64,000 bases of DNA from the NCBI GenBank assembly GCA_016717335.1, contig JADKFS010000011.1, forward strand, positions 248,001-312,000, in the 5' to 3' direction. The stretch is from Candidatus Ribeiella danica. GTDB lineage: Bacteria; Chloroflexota; Chloroflexia; Chloroflexales; Roseiflexaceae. The notes beneath the pieces were generated by a model. That model searched no databases. It was not told where the DNA came from and saw only the letters and a list, made by a program, of their open reading frames with translations. Numbering within the stretch: position 1 is the first letter of the stretch; each line of letters begins with the position of its first letter. Positions 8,479-26,072 of this stretch are shown here, piece after piece. The translations under genes were made by a program, and so were the position numbers.

Positions 8479-10116
8479 ATGATAGGTCTAGACACCGAGA
8501 CACTCGACATGGTGCTCTCGACACTGAACGAGTACGCCGAGCGAAAGCTCAAGCCCGAGTATCTGCGCGAGCTGGACGAGAAAGATGAGTTTCCCACGCA
8601 GGTGCTCAAGGACCTGTACGATTCGAACCAGTTCGGATTGCACCTGATCTTTATCCCGGAAGAGTACGGCGGTCTCGGCGGCGGAGCCTACGATGTCTAC
8701 CGCGTCTCCGAAGCCATGGCGCGGATCGATCTGGGTATCGCCACTGGCGTGCTGGCGACTTTCCTCGGCACCGACCCGATCGTGGTCGGCGCCACGCCCG
8801 AGCAGAAGAAGCTCTGGATGGGCCGAATCGCCGACGAGGGCCTGCTGGTCGCCTACGGCGCGACCGAGCCGCAGGCCGGCAGCGACCTCGGCTCGCTGAC
8901 CACCAAGGCCGTCCCGGTTGAGAAAGACGGCAAGGTTGTCGGCTACAAGATCAACGGCCGCAAGCAGTGGATCAGCAACGGCGGCGTGGCCAAGCTCTAC
9001 ACCATCCTGGCGAACGCGCCCGGCGGCCCGACCTGGTTCGTGATGGAGGCCGGCGCGCCCGGCTTCAGCTACGGCAAGCCGGAAGACAAGCACGGCATCC
9101 GCGCCAGCAATACCGCCGCGCTGTTCCTCGACGACGTCTACTTCCCGGCCGAGAGCGTGGTCGGCCTTGAGGAGGGCAAGGGCCTGGCGCAGGCGCAGGC
9201 GGTCTTCGGCTACACGCGCCTGATGGTCGGCTCGTTTGGCCTGGGCGGCGGCTGGGCCGCGCTCGAGCGCGCCATCCGCTACAGCCAGACGCGCGTCCAG
9301 GGCGGCGGGCTGCTGAGCACCAAGCAGGCCTACACCCACAAGCTGCTCGTGCCGAACGCGGTGCGGCTCGAGGCCGCGCGCGCCTACATCGAGTGGGTCG
9401 CGGAGCGGATCGACAGCGGCGCGCCCGACCAGGCGACCGAGGGCGCCGTGGCGAAGTATATGGCCACCGAGGCTGGCAACAAGGCCGCTGAGGACGCCAT
9501 CCAGGCCCACGGCGGCTACGGCTACACCAAGGAGTACATGGTCGAGAAGATCAAGCGCGACGTGCGGATCACCTGCATCTATGAGGGCACCTCGGAGATC
9601 CTGGAGTGGACGATCGCCCGCGACCGCTGGCAGTTCCACCTCAAGACCCAGGGCGCCTACTACCGCGAGTGGGCCGCCAAGCTCGACCAGCTGCAGGCGC
9701 AGGAGTCGAACAGCGGCGCCGCCGCCGCCGCGCTGGCGATGCGCGCGCTCGGCGTGCTGCTGGAGCGCTGCCGGATCGACCGCCTGACCCGCAACCAGCA
9801 CATCCTGTTCCGGCTGGGCGAGCTGATCTCCTACACCGAGACAGCCGCGATCTTCGCCGAGCGCGCCGCACTCAAGCCCTCGTCGGTTCTGCCGTTCGCG
9901 CCCGAGACGCTGCGCGCGATGGCCCGCATCCACGCCCGCGACGCCGCGCTCAAGGTCGCCAGCGACGGGCTGCACTGGGCCATTGGGGCCGGGCAGACCG
10001 ACCCGAACCTGGCCGGCTCGCTCAACCTCCCGGCGATCTACCAGGCCCAGGCTGGCCTTATCGAGGATATGAACTTTGTCGCCGGCAAGCTGATCGAGGC
10101 GTTCCCGGCCCAGTGA
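8479..10116 (+). CDS. Acyl-CoA dehydrogenase family protein, first gene of synthase operon
   Basis: The 545-residue flavoprotein has an N-terminal helical domain, a central beta domain with YGATEPQAGSDLGSL and KQWISNGGVAKLYTI, and a C-terminal helical domain with IQAHGGYGYTKEYMVEKIKRDVRITCIYEGTSEI. The Glu in YEGTSEI is at the usual catalytic-base position. A C-terminal extension of about 140 residues follows, making it longer than the common 380-residue enzymes and closer to the long-chain type. It forms or reduces the alpha-beta double bond of acyl-CoAs. It is 93 bp upstream of the giant synthase, on the same strand, and may supply or modify its starter or product. The junction contains facing heptamer arrays. 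The family is certain; its substrate is unknown. Confidence 0.93.
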   Translation: MIGLDTETLDMVLSTLNEYAERKLKPEYLRELDEKDEFPTQVLKDLYDSNQFGLHLIFIPEEYGGLGGGAYDVYRVSEAMARIDLGIATGVLATFLGTDPIVVGATPEQKKLWMGRIADEGLLVAYGATEPQAGSDLGSLTTKAVPVEKDGKVVGYKINGRKQWISNGGVAKLYTILANAPGGPTWFVMEAGAPGFSYGKPEDKHGIRASNTAALFLDDVYFPAESVVGLEEGKGLAQAQAVFGYTRLMVGSFGLGGGWAALERAIRYSQTRVQGGGLLSTKQAYTHKLLVPNAVRLEAARAYIEWVAERIDSGAPDQATEGAVAKYMATEAGNKAAEDAIQAHGGYGYTKEYMVEKIKRDVRITCIYEGTSEILEWTIARDRWQFHLKTQGAYYREWAAKLDQLQAQESNSGAAAAALAMRALGVLLERCRIDRLTRNQHILFRLGELISYTETAAIFAERAALKPSSVLPFAPETLRAMARIHARDAALKVASDGLHWAIGAGQTDPNLAGSLNLPAIYQAQAGLIEDMNFVAGKLIEAFPAQ

Positions 10117-10196
10117 TGAGTTATGAGTTCTAAGTTATGAGTTATGAGTTTTGAGCCTTCAACTCAAAATTCATAACTCATAACTCATAGCTCACG
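10113..10196. repeat. Facing heptamer arrays at acyl-CoA dehydrogenase/synthase junction
   Basis: About four copies of a GAGTTAT-like heptamer are followed by about four inverted copies (CATAACT-like), so the transcript between the two genes could form a long imperfect hairpin. The array begins in the stop codon of the upstream gene. Confidence 0.85.
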
Positions 10197-10209
10197 AGGA
10201 GTTACGGTT

Positions 10210-19552
<9,343 letters not shown>

Positions 19553-19557
<5 letters not shown>

Positions 19558-19640
19558 CAAAGTGACAAGGTGACAAGGTGACCGTGTGCGTACTGAACGC
19601 GCCGTCACCTTGTCACCCCATCACCCTGTCACCTTGTCAG
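19553..19640. repeat. Facing octamer arrays at synthase/PPTase junction
   Basis: About three copies of GTGACAAG face four copies of its inverse (CTTGTCAC). The array supplies the synthase stop codon and could form a hairpin in the intercistronic RNA. Confidence 0.85.
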
Positions 19641-19649
19641 GTTTATTTG

Positions 19650-20412
19650 ATGATCGAGTGGCTCATACAATCAGTGGACGCGCACCCCGACCTGGCGCGT
19701 GCGATCGCGCCGGCCGGGGCTGCTCGGCCCGAGCGAGCTGCGCCGGCTGGCCGAGCTGAAGGTCGAGAAGCGCCGGCGCGACTGGCTGCTCGGCCGCTGG
19801 ACCGCCAAGCACCTACTGCAGTCCTACGTCGAGCGGCAGACCGGTATCCGGCCGCCGCTTGACGCGCTGGTGGTGGCGAGCGACCCGGACGGCGCGCCCC
19901 GACTGATTGTCGATCGCGGCCTCAATCTGCAATCTGCAATCTGCAATCTGCAACTGTCGATCAGCCACTGCGACGGCCACGCCTTCTGCGTGATCGACAG
20001 CAGCGCCGGGTCGCAGATCGGCGCCGACATCGAGCGGGTCGAGCTGCGCTCGCCGCAGTTTGCCCAGGACTACTTTACCGAACAGGAGCTGGCCCAGGTT
20101 CGCGCCGCCCTGCCAGCCGAGCGCGACACCGTCACCACTCTGATCTGGAGCGCCAAAGAGGCGGCGCTCAAAGCCCTGCGGCTCGGGCTGACCGTCGACA
20201 CCCGCAGCGTGTCGTGCGCCCTGGCGCCGCCCGACCGCTTCCCGGCGACCTGGTCGCCGCTGGCCGTGCGCTGCGCGGCGGAGCTGCCGGGCGCCGATGG
20301 CGGCGCGCTCGCCGGCTGGTGGCGGCTGATGGATATGTACGTGCTGACGATCGTCGTGCTGCGCGGCCAGCCGCACCAGCATCAACTCACACTTCTCCAG
20401 CGAGAGCACTAA
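19650..20412 (+). CDS. Sfp-type 4'-phosphopantetheinyl transferase, apparent frameshift near 19716
   Basis: The enzyme transfers phosphopantetheine from CoA to carrier domains, here presumably the five ACPs of the upstream synthase. Motifs are IGADIERVE (Mg/CoA site) and WSAKEAALKALRLG. The N-terminal sequence MIEWLIQSVDAHPDLARAIAPAG from the ATG at 19650 looks like the normal start of this family. It runs into the wrong frame at the GGGG run 19716-19719, while LLGPSELRRLAELKVEKRRR continues in another frame. Removing one G joins them into a protein of about 253 residues. Otherwise a GTG at 19699 would give a 237-residue protein missing the N-terminal strand. A CTGCAAT heptamer run (19922-19955) encodes part of the interior. 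The carboxyltransferase gene starts 15 bp downstream. Confidence 0.82.
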
Positions 20413-20427
20413 CGGAGGCCCCAGCGT

Positions 20428-21969
20428 ATGGATATGGAGACCTACATTCGGAAGCTGCGCGAGCGCAGGCAGATCGCGGCCGGCTCGGCAAAAGACGCCG
20501 AGACGCAGCACAAGAAAGGCCGCCTCACCGCGCGCGAGCGCGTCGAGCTGCTGTTCGACCCCGACACCTTCACCGAGATCGACACCCTGGTGGTGCCGCG
20601 CTACGAGACCTATATGGGCGGCAAGCAGTCGCGCTACGGCGACGGCGTGGTGACCGGCTTCGGCCTGGTCAACGGCCGGCGGGTCTTCACCGCCGCGCAG
20701 GACGCCACCGTGATGGGCGGGTCGCTCGGCGAGATGCACGCCAACAAGATCGTCAAGGCGATGCGCATGGCGCTGGAGTACGGCTGCCCGTTCATCGCGC
20801 TGAACGACTCGGGCGGCGCGCGCATCCAGGAGGGCGTCGACAGCCTGGGCGGCTACGCGCGGATCTTCGACGCCAACTGCGAGGCGTCGGGCGTCATCCC
20901 GCAGATCTCGGTGATCCTGGGGCCTTGCGCCGGCGGCGCGGTCTACTCGCCCGCGCTGACCGACTTCGTCTTCATGACCGAGAACAGCTACATGTTCATC
21001 ACCGGGCCGAACGTGGTCAAGGCGGTCATGCAGGAGGAGGTCAGCCAGGAGGAGCTGGGCGGCGGCCTGATCCACAGCAAGGAGAGCGGCGTCAGCCACT
21101 TCCTGGCGCAGGACGACCGGCAGTGCCTGACGCTGGTGCGCGAGCTGCTGGGCTACCTGCCGTCGAACAACCAGGACGACCCGCCCTACGTGAAGCCGAC
21201 CGACGACCCCGACCGGCGCTGCCCCGAGCTGGAGCAGATCGTGCCGACCGACTCGCACAAGCCCTACGACGTGCGCCAGGTGATCGCCAGCATCGCCGAC
21301 GACGGGCGCTTCCTCGAGGTGCACTCGCTGTGGGCCGAGAACATGGTCGTCGGCTACGCCCGGCTGAACGGCTGGGTGGTCGGTCTGGTCGCCAACCAGC
21401 CGCTGGTGCTGGCCGGCACGATCGACATCAAGGCGTCGATCAAGGCGGCCCACTTCATCCGCATCTGCGACGCCTACAACATCCCGGTGATCACGCTGCA
21501 GGATGTGCCCGGCTTCCTGCCCGGCACGAACCAGGAGTACGGCGGCATTATCCGCAACGGCGCGCGCATGATCTATGCCTACAGCGAGGCGACCGTGCCG
21601 AAGCTGATGGTCATCCTGCGCAAGAGCTACGGCGGCGCCTACTGCGTGATGAGCAGCAAGGGCCTGCGCGGCGACCTGCTGTACGCCTGGCCGAACGCCG
21701 AGATCGCCGTGATGGGCGCCGAGGGCGCGGTCAACATCCTGTTCTCGAGCGAGGTCAAGGCCGCCGCCGACCCGAAGACCCGCCGCAAGGAGCTGGTCGC
21801 CGACTACGAGGAGCGCTTCAACAACCCGTACGTCGCCGCCGGGCGCGGCCTGATCGACGACGTGATCGAGCCGCGCGACACGCGCCGCATCCTGATCCGC
21901 GCGCTGGAGCTGACGCTCTCGAAGCGCGAGCGGCACATCCCGAAGAAGCACGGCATTTCGCCCATGTAA
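20428..21969 (+). CDS. Acyl-CoA carboxylase carboxyltransferase subunit (beta type)
   Basis: This is a 513-residue crotonase-fold carboxyltransferase with fused N- and C-terminal halves, the usual length for propionyl/acetyl-CoA carboxylase beta subunits. Motifs include ALNDSGGARIQEGVDSLGGY, LGPCAGGAVYSPALTDF (acyl-CoA oxyanion site) and DVPGFLPGTNQEYGGIIRNG (carboxybiotin site). At the position of the PccB specificity Asp (GGAYDVM in propionyl-CoA enzymes) it has Cys406 (GGAYCVMSSKG), arguing against strict propionyl-CoA use and compatible with acetyl-CoA. That fits the malonyl-type AT of the upstream synthase (inference). The ATG at 20428 has GGAGG upstream; a second in-frame ATG lies two codons later. 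Biotin carboxylase and carrier genes follow. Confidence 0.93.
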   Translation: MDMETYIRKLRERRQIAAGSAKDAETQHKKGRLTARERVELLFDPDTFTEIDTLVVPRYETYMGGKQSRYGDGVVTGFGLVNGRRVFTAAQDATVMGGSLGEMHANKIVKAMRMALEYGCPFIALNDSGGARIQEGVDSLGGYARIFDANCEASGVIPQISVILGPCAGGAVYSPALTDFVFMTENSYMFITGPNVVKAVMQEEVSQEELGGGLIHSKESGVSHFLAQDDRQCLTLVRELLGYLPSNNQDDPPYVKPTDDPDRRCPELEQIVPTDSHKPYDVRQVIASIADDGRFLEVHSLWAENMVVGYARLNGWVVGLVANQPLVLAGTIDIKASIKAAHFIRICDAYNIPVITLQDVPGFLPGTNQEYGGIIRNGARMIYAYSEATVPKLMVILRKSYGGAYCVMSSKGLRGDLLYAWPNAEIAVMGAEGAVNILFSSEVKAAADPKTRRKELVADYEERFNNPYVAAGRGLIDDVIEPRDTRRILIRALELTLSKRERHIPKKHGISPM

Positions 21970-22082
21970 GCCGTCAGCCGTCAGCCGTCAGCCGTCAGTT
22001 ATCAGCGTTTGCATCGATCACGACGATCACGAAGAACGCTGCGAAGAGCTGATAGCTGATAGCTTATAGCTTATAGCAGAGG
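21969..22082. repeat. Heptamer arrays between carboxyltransferase and biotin carboxylase genes
   Basis: Four copies of AGCCGTC are followed, about 60 bp on, by four copies of a GATAGCT/TATAGCT heptamer. TTATCAGC and GCTGATAG are partly complementary, so the junction could pair. The array is transcribed within the operon. Confidence 0.8.
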
Positions 22083-22088
22083 GAGATT

Positions 22089-23570
22089 ATGTTCAAAAAG
22101 ATACTGATTGCCAACCGTGGCGAAATCGCCGTCCGTGTCATCCGGGCCTGTCGCAACATGGGCATCAAGTCGGTCGCGGTCTACGATATGGCCGACGAGG
22201 GCTCGCTGCACGTGCGCCTGGCCGACGAGTGCGTGCGCCTGAACTCGAGCCTCGGGTACGTCGACCAGGAGGAGCTGATCCGGCACGCCCGCGCGACCGG
22301 CGCCGAGGCGATCCACCCGGGCTACGGCTTCCTGGCCGAGAACCCCTCGTTCATCCACGCCTGCGAGCAGGCCGGCCTGACGTTCATCGGCCCGCCCGCC
22401 GACCTGGTCGAGCACGTCAAGGATAAGATCGCCACGCTGCAGCAGGTCGAGGCGGCCGGCTTCGCCACGGTGCGGCACTCGACCGACTCGTTCGGCGAGG
22501 GCGACATCGAGGCGCTGCGCGCCGCGACCGCGCAGGTCGGCTACCCGCTGGTGATCAAGTCGTGCAGCGGCGGGCGCGGGCGCGGGACGCGCATGGTGCG
22601 CTCGCCCGAGCGCCTGGAGGAGACAGTGCGGCAGGCCCAGGCCGGATCTGCGGCCGTCTTCCGCGACAGCCGGGTCTACCTGGAGCAGGCGATCCTGCCC
22701 TCGCGCTACGTCGAGGTGCAGCTGCTGGGCGATCGGCGCGGGGCGCTCATCCACCTGGGCGAGCGCGACAGCTCCATCCAGCGCAACAACCAGAAGCTGA
22801 TCACCGAGTCGCCCGCGCCCTACCTGTCGGTCGAGCAGCACGAGCACCTGTGGAGCACGGCGCTCCAGATCGCGCGCCTGCTCGGCTGCAGCAGCGCCTG
22901 CACGATCGAGTTCGTGGTCGACAGCGACTGCCAGCTGTACTTCACCGAGATCAAGCCGCGCATCCAGGTCGAGCACCCGGTGACCGAGCTGGTGACCGGG
23001 GTGGACATCGTGCAGGAGCAGATCCGCCTGGCGGCCGGCGAGCCGCTCTCGATCACGCAGGCCGACGTCCGGCTGCACGGAACGGCCATGCAGTGCCGCA
23101 TCAAGGCCGAGGACCCGTGGAACAACTTTCTGCCGAGCCCCGGCACGATCAGCCTGTTCCGCCAGCCGGGCGGGCCGAACGTGCGCGTCGACACCTACGT
23201 CTACAGCGGCTGCGAGATCCCGCTGCGCTACGACCCGACCTTCGCCAAGCTCGCGGTGTGGGGCGAGGACCGCGAGGAGTGCCTGAACCGGATGCGCGGC
23301 GCGCTCGAGGAGTGCTTCGTCACGGGCGTGCAGACGAACCTCTCGCTGCTGCAGCGGGTCTTCGGCGACCCGGACTTCGCGCAGGGCGTCTACACGACCG
23401 AGTTCAGCCGCCGCCCGCTGCTGAGCGCGCGCGCCCCCGAGGCCGAGCTGCGCGACCTGGCCGCGATCGTGGCGATCTCCCACGCGCTGCGCACCACCGC
23501 CGCGCGCCCGTCGCTGCCCGAGCGGCTGCTGTCGGGGTGGCACCAGTCGAGCCGACGCCTTCCGAATTGA
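22089..23570 (+). CDS. Biotin carboxylase subunit with non-canonical active-site residues
   Basis: This 493-residue ATP-grasp enzyme carboxylates biotin on the carrier using bicarbonate and ATP. The fold is clear: FKKILIANRGEIAVRVIRAC, YGFLAENPSF, RIQVEHPVTELVTGVDIV, CRIKAEDPWNNFLPSPGTI. Several usually invariant positions differ. The Gly-rich loop is SGGRGRGTR instead of GGGGRGM. ERDCSxQRR is ERDSSIQRN. The Mg-ligand Asn in the E-x-N-x-R motif is Lys (EIKPR), confirmed in the codons. Activity is therefore not assured, although gene order with the carboxyltransferase and carrier argues for a functional set. The ribosome site AGAGGGAG lies just upstream of ATG 22089. Confidence 0.9.
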   Translation: MFKKILIANRGEIAVRVIRACRNMGIKSVAVYDMADEGSLHVRLADECVRLNSSLGYVDQEELIRHARATGAEAIHPGYGFLAENPSFIHACEQAGLTFIGPPADLVEHVKDKIATLQQVEAAGFATVRHSTDSFGEGDIEALRAATAQVGYPLVIKSCSGGRGRGTRMVRSPERLEETVRQAQAGSAAVFRDSRVYLEQAILPSRYVEVQLLGDRRGALIHLGERDSSIQRNNQKLITESPAPYLSVEQHEHLWSTALQIARLLGCSSACTIEFVVDSDCQLYFTEIKPRIQVEHPVTELVTGVDIVQEQIRLAAGEPLSITQADVRLHGTAMQCRIKAEDPWNNFLPSPGTISLFRQPGGPNVRVDTYVYSGCEIPLRYDPTFAKLAVWGEDREECLNRMRGALEECFVTGVQTNLSLLQRVFGDPDFAQGVYTTEFSRRPLLSARAPEAELRDLAAIVAISHALRTTAARPSLPERLLSGWHQSSRRLPN

Positions 23571-23581
23571 GGATCACAGAC

Positions 23582-23669
23582 GGACGACAAATGACGAAAG
23601 ACCAACGACGATTGTCGATTATCGAAGCGCCAGGCAATTCTTTGGTCCTTGGTCCTTCGTCCTTGGTCT
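23582..23669. repeat. Non-coding copy of the facing-heptamer element
   Basis: The same GACCAAG/CCTTGGT-type facing arrays that are translated inside the synthase occur here untranslated, between the biotin carboxylase and biotin carrier genes. Confidence 0.85.
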
Positions 23670-23682
23670 GTAGGAGATAAGC

Positions 23683-24177
23683 ATGAGCAAAATCAGCGTA
23701 ATCATCGACGGCATGACCTTCGATGTCGACGTGCGGCTGGGGCAGCCCGGCGACTCGACCGCGCTCGTCGAGGTGAACGGCCAGGCGCTAAGCGTCAGCA
23801 TGCCGCACCTCGACGGCGCCGACCAGCTCGCCTGGGCGCTGGTCGACGGGCGGCCGTACGAGGTCGTCGTCGATCGGCAGCTGCACTGGATCAAGTCGGC
23901 GCACGGCCTGCACCGCCTGGAGGTGCATGACCTGGAGACGCCGACCGTTCGCCCGGCCAGCGGCGACGGCCGGGTCAAGGCGCCCATCCCCGGCCTGGTC
24001 ACGCGCCTGCTGATCAGCCAGGGCGACAAGGTGGAGGCCGGCCAGCCGCTGCTGGTGCTGGAGGCCATGAAGATGGAGAACCAGATCTGCGCGCCGCGCG
24101 CCGGCACGATCGGGCAGCTCAGCGTCGCCGCTGGGCAGAACGTGACCCTGCACATGGTGATGGCTGAGATCGTCTAG
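23683..24177 (+). CDS. Biotin carboxyl carrier protein
   Basis: This is a 164-residue carrier. The N-terminal half (1-85) starts MSKISVIIDGMTFDVDV and resembles the linker region of acyl-CoA carboxylase alpha chains. The C-terminal biotinyl domain (about 95-164) has the biotin attachment motif EAMKMEN with Lys130, flanked by VKAPIPGLVTRLL and the closing VTLHMVMAEIV. It shuttles carboxybiotin between the biotin carboxylase and the carboxyltransferase encoded just upstream. The ATG at 23683 follows TAGGAGATAAGC, a good ribosome site. It is the last gene of the synthase operon, followed by a triple-hairpin element and then a convergent gene. Confidence 0.93.
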   Translation: MSKISVIIDGMTFDVDVRLGQPGDSTALVEVNGQALSVSMPHLDGADQLAWALVDGRPYEVVVDRQLHWIKSAHGLHRLEVHDLETPTVRPASGDGRVKAPIPGLVTRLLISQGDKVEAGQPLLVLEAMKMENQICAPRAGTIGQLSVAAGQNVTLHMVMAEIV

Positions 24178-24184
24178 GTGAATA

Positions 24185-24318
24185 CCCCTCCCCCTACCCC
24201 CTCCCCTGCAAGGGGAGGGGGTTCGGATTCTTGGCATCAAGTGCGGGCGCACAGCGCCCGCACTTGATGCCGCAAAATCAGCCCTGCCCCTGGTAGGGCG
24301 GGGCAGGGGGTGGGGTCC
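24185..24318. repeat. Triple-hairpin element, copy D
   Basis: The left stem CCCCCTCCCCT pairs 24197-24207 with 24211-24221. The perfect 18-bp central palindrome with ACA loop pairs 24233-24250 with 24254-24271. The right stem pairs 24282-24290 with 24300-24308. It lies between convergent genes at the operon end and could serve as a bidirectional terminator. Confidence 0.87.
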
Positions 24319-24334
24319 AACACAGTACCGATGA

Positions 24335-25798
24335 TCAAGGGACAGCTGGCGCCGGCAGATCGGCCAGCGCGACGCGGCGCTCCTCGCGCGACTCGACGTC
24401 GCGCCAGATCACCTCGGCGCGCGCCTGCTCGGCCGGGCCGACCACCAGCACGGCGGCGACGCCGCGCCGGGCCGCGTCGCGCTGATTGCTCGCCACGCTG
24501 CGCCCGCGCACGTCCATCGTCGCCACGTAGCCGCGCTCGCGCAGCGCCTGGGCCACCCGCAGCGCGTAGGGGTAGCTGGCGTCGTCGCTCGCCACCACCA
24601 GGGCCTCCGGCGCTGCCACCCCGCTGCCCGGCGCCCTCGCAGCGGCGACCACCCGCTCCAGCCCGTAGGCGAAGCCGACCGCCGGGACCGGCTGGCGGCC
24701 CCCCAGCGCGGTCACCAGGTCGTCGTAGCGGCCGCCGCCGCACAGCTGCAGGCCGTCGTCGGAGTAGATCTCGAAGATCACGCCGGTGTAGTAGTGCAGC
24801 CCGCGCCCCAGGCCAAAGTCGAGCACGACCCGCTCGCCGGCGACGCCGTGGGCCGCAACCGCGCCAAGGATCGCGCGCAGCTCGTCCAGGCCGGCGGTCG
24901 GCAGCTCCAGCTCGGCCAGCAGCGCCGCGGCGTCGTGGAACGCCTGGTCGGGCGGGCCCTGGATGGCGCACAGCCGCTCGAGCAGCGTCAGCGCGCGCTC
25001 GATCCGCGGCTGCGGGTCTTCGCGGCGGAGCTTGCGCACCAGCCGCCCGACGATCGCGGCGGGGGAGCGCGTGCCGAACTCGAGGTTGACGCCGATCGCC
25101 TGCAGCGTGCCGAGCAGCAGCGCCTCGGCCTGCTCGTCGGTGAGCCCGTCGAGCAGGGCGGCGTCGAACGGCAGCACGCTGTGGGCCGCGTCGAGGCGCG
25201 CGCGCACCGCCGCCACGCCCTGCTCGCGCATCCGCTCCAGGCTCCAGGCCAGCAGGCCCTGCGTGCGCTCGGCCAGCCCCAGCGCGCGCAGCAGCTGGCG
25301 GATCAGGCCGATATGGCCGACGCGCACGCGGTAGGAGCGCAGCCCGGCCGCGTCGAGCCCCGCGCAGGCGAGCGCGATACACTCGGCGTCGGCGCGCGGG
25401 GCCGCCCCGCCGATCAGCTCGACGCCGGCCTGGGTAAACTGGCGATAGGTCGCCCGCTGCGGGCGCTCGTTGCGGAAGACCGGGCCGGCGTAGCGCAGCC
25501 GCAGCGGCTGCGGCAGGCCCTGCATGCGGCCCACGTAGGCCCGCAGCACCGACGCCGTCCACTCCGGCCGCAGCGCCAGCTCGCGGCCGTTGAAGCTGAA
25601 CTCGTAGACCTTGCCGACCAGCTCCTCGCCGAGCTTGCGGCCGTACAGGTCGCGCTGCTCGATGATCGGCAGGTCGATCGGCTGGTAGCCGTAGCCGGCG
25701 AACACCTGCTCGATCCGCGCCAAAGTCGCAAGCTGCGGGGCCAGGTCGGCGGGCAGCACGTCGCGCATCCCGCGCACTGGGTCGATGGTTGTGCTCAC
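24335..25798 (-). CDS. hisS: Histidyl-tRNA synthetase family protein (HisS; HisZ possible)
   Basis: The 487-residue class II synthetase-fold protein starts VSTTIDPVRGMRDVLP. It has the motif-2 region GPVFRNERPQRATYRQFTQAG, the histidine-binding loop GLGRGLHYYTGVIFEIY, motif 3 GGGRYDDLVTALGG and AVGFAYGLERV, and a C-terminal anticodon-binding-like domain (about 385-487) ending in REERRVALADL. HisS charges tRNA-His; HisZ is a regulatory subunit of ATP phosphoribosyltransferase that usually lacks the anticodon domain. QAGVELIGG is HisZ-like, and the length exceeds a typical HisS (about 420-430). The GTG at 25798 begins directly before the conserved N-terminus; longer in-frame starts (to 26029) cover unrelated sequence. 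The C-terminal domain favours HisS. Confidence 0.78.
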   Translation of the reverse strand: MSTTIDPVRGMRDVLPADLAPQLATLARIEQVFAGYGYQPIDLPIIEQRDLYGRKLGEELVGKVYEFSFNGRELALRPEWTASVLRAYVGRMQGLPQPLRLRYAGPVFRNERPQRATYRQFTQAGVELIGGAAPRADAECIALACAGLDAAGLRSYRVRVGHIGLIRQLLRALGLAERTQGLLAWSLERMREQGVAAVRARLDAAHSVLPFDAALLDGLTDEQAEALLLGTLQAIGVNLEFGTRSPAAIVGRLVRKLRREDPQPRIERALTLLERLCAIQGPPDQAFHDAAALLAELELPTAGLDELRAILGAVAAHGVAGERVVLDFGLGRGLHYYTGVIFEIYSDDGLQLCGGGRYDDLVTALGGRQPVPAVGFAYGLERVVAAARAPGSGVAAPEALVVASDDASYPYALRVAQALRERGYVATMDVRGRSVASNQRDAARRGVAAVLVVGPAEQARAEVIWRDVESREERRVALADLPAPAVP

Positions 25799-26072
25799 GC
25801 TGTGTTGTCTTTGTTGAAGGATAGCTCGCGCGCCATTGTACTCGATCAGGTGGCGTGAAACAAGGCTTCCGTGTGTTCCGGCCCCTGTCGGCAAGGGCGA
25901 ACCCTGCAGTGGGTGTGCTACGATGGAACGCATCTCTGCGCGTTCTTCGGGAAATGCGGCAGCCCTGCGGTCAATTCGACGAGCTTGAGCAGATCGAGAT
26001 GCTCGATTTTGGGCGCAATCAGCCTTCAACGCTGCCTGACTCGCGTGGCTCGCCGAGCAATCTCATCTTGCT

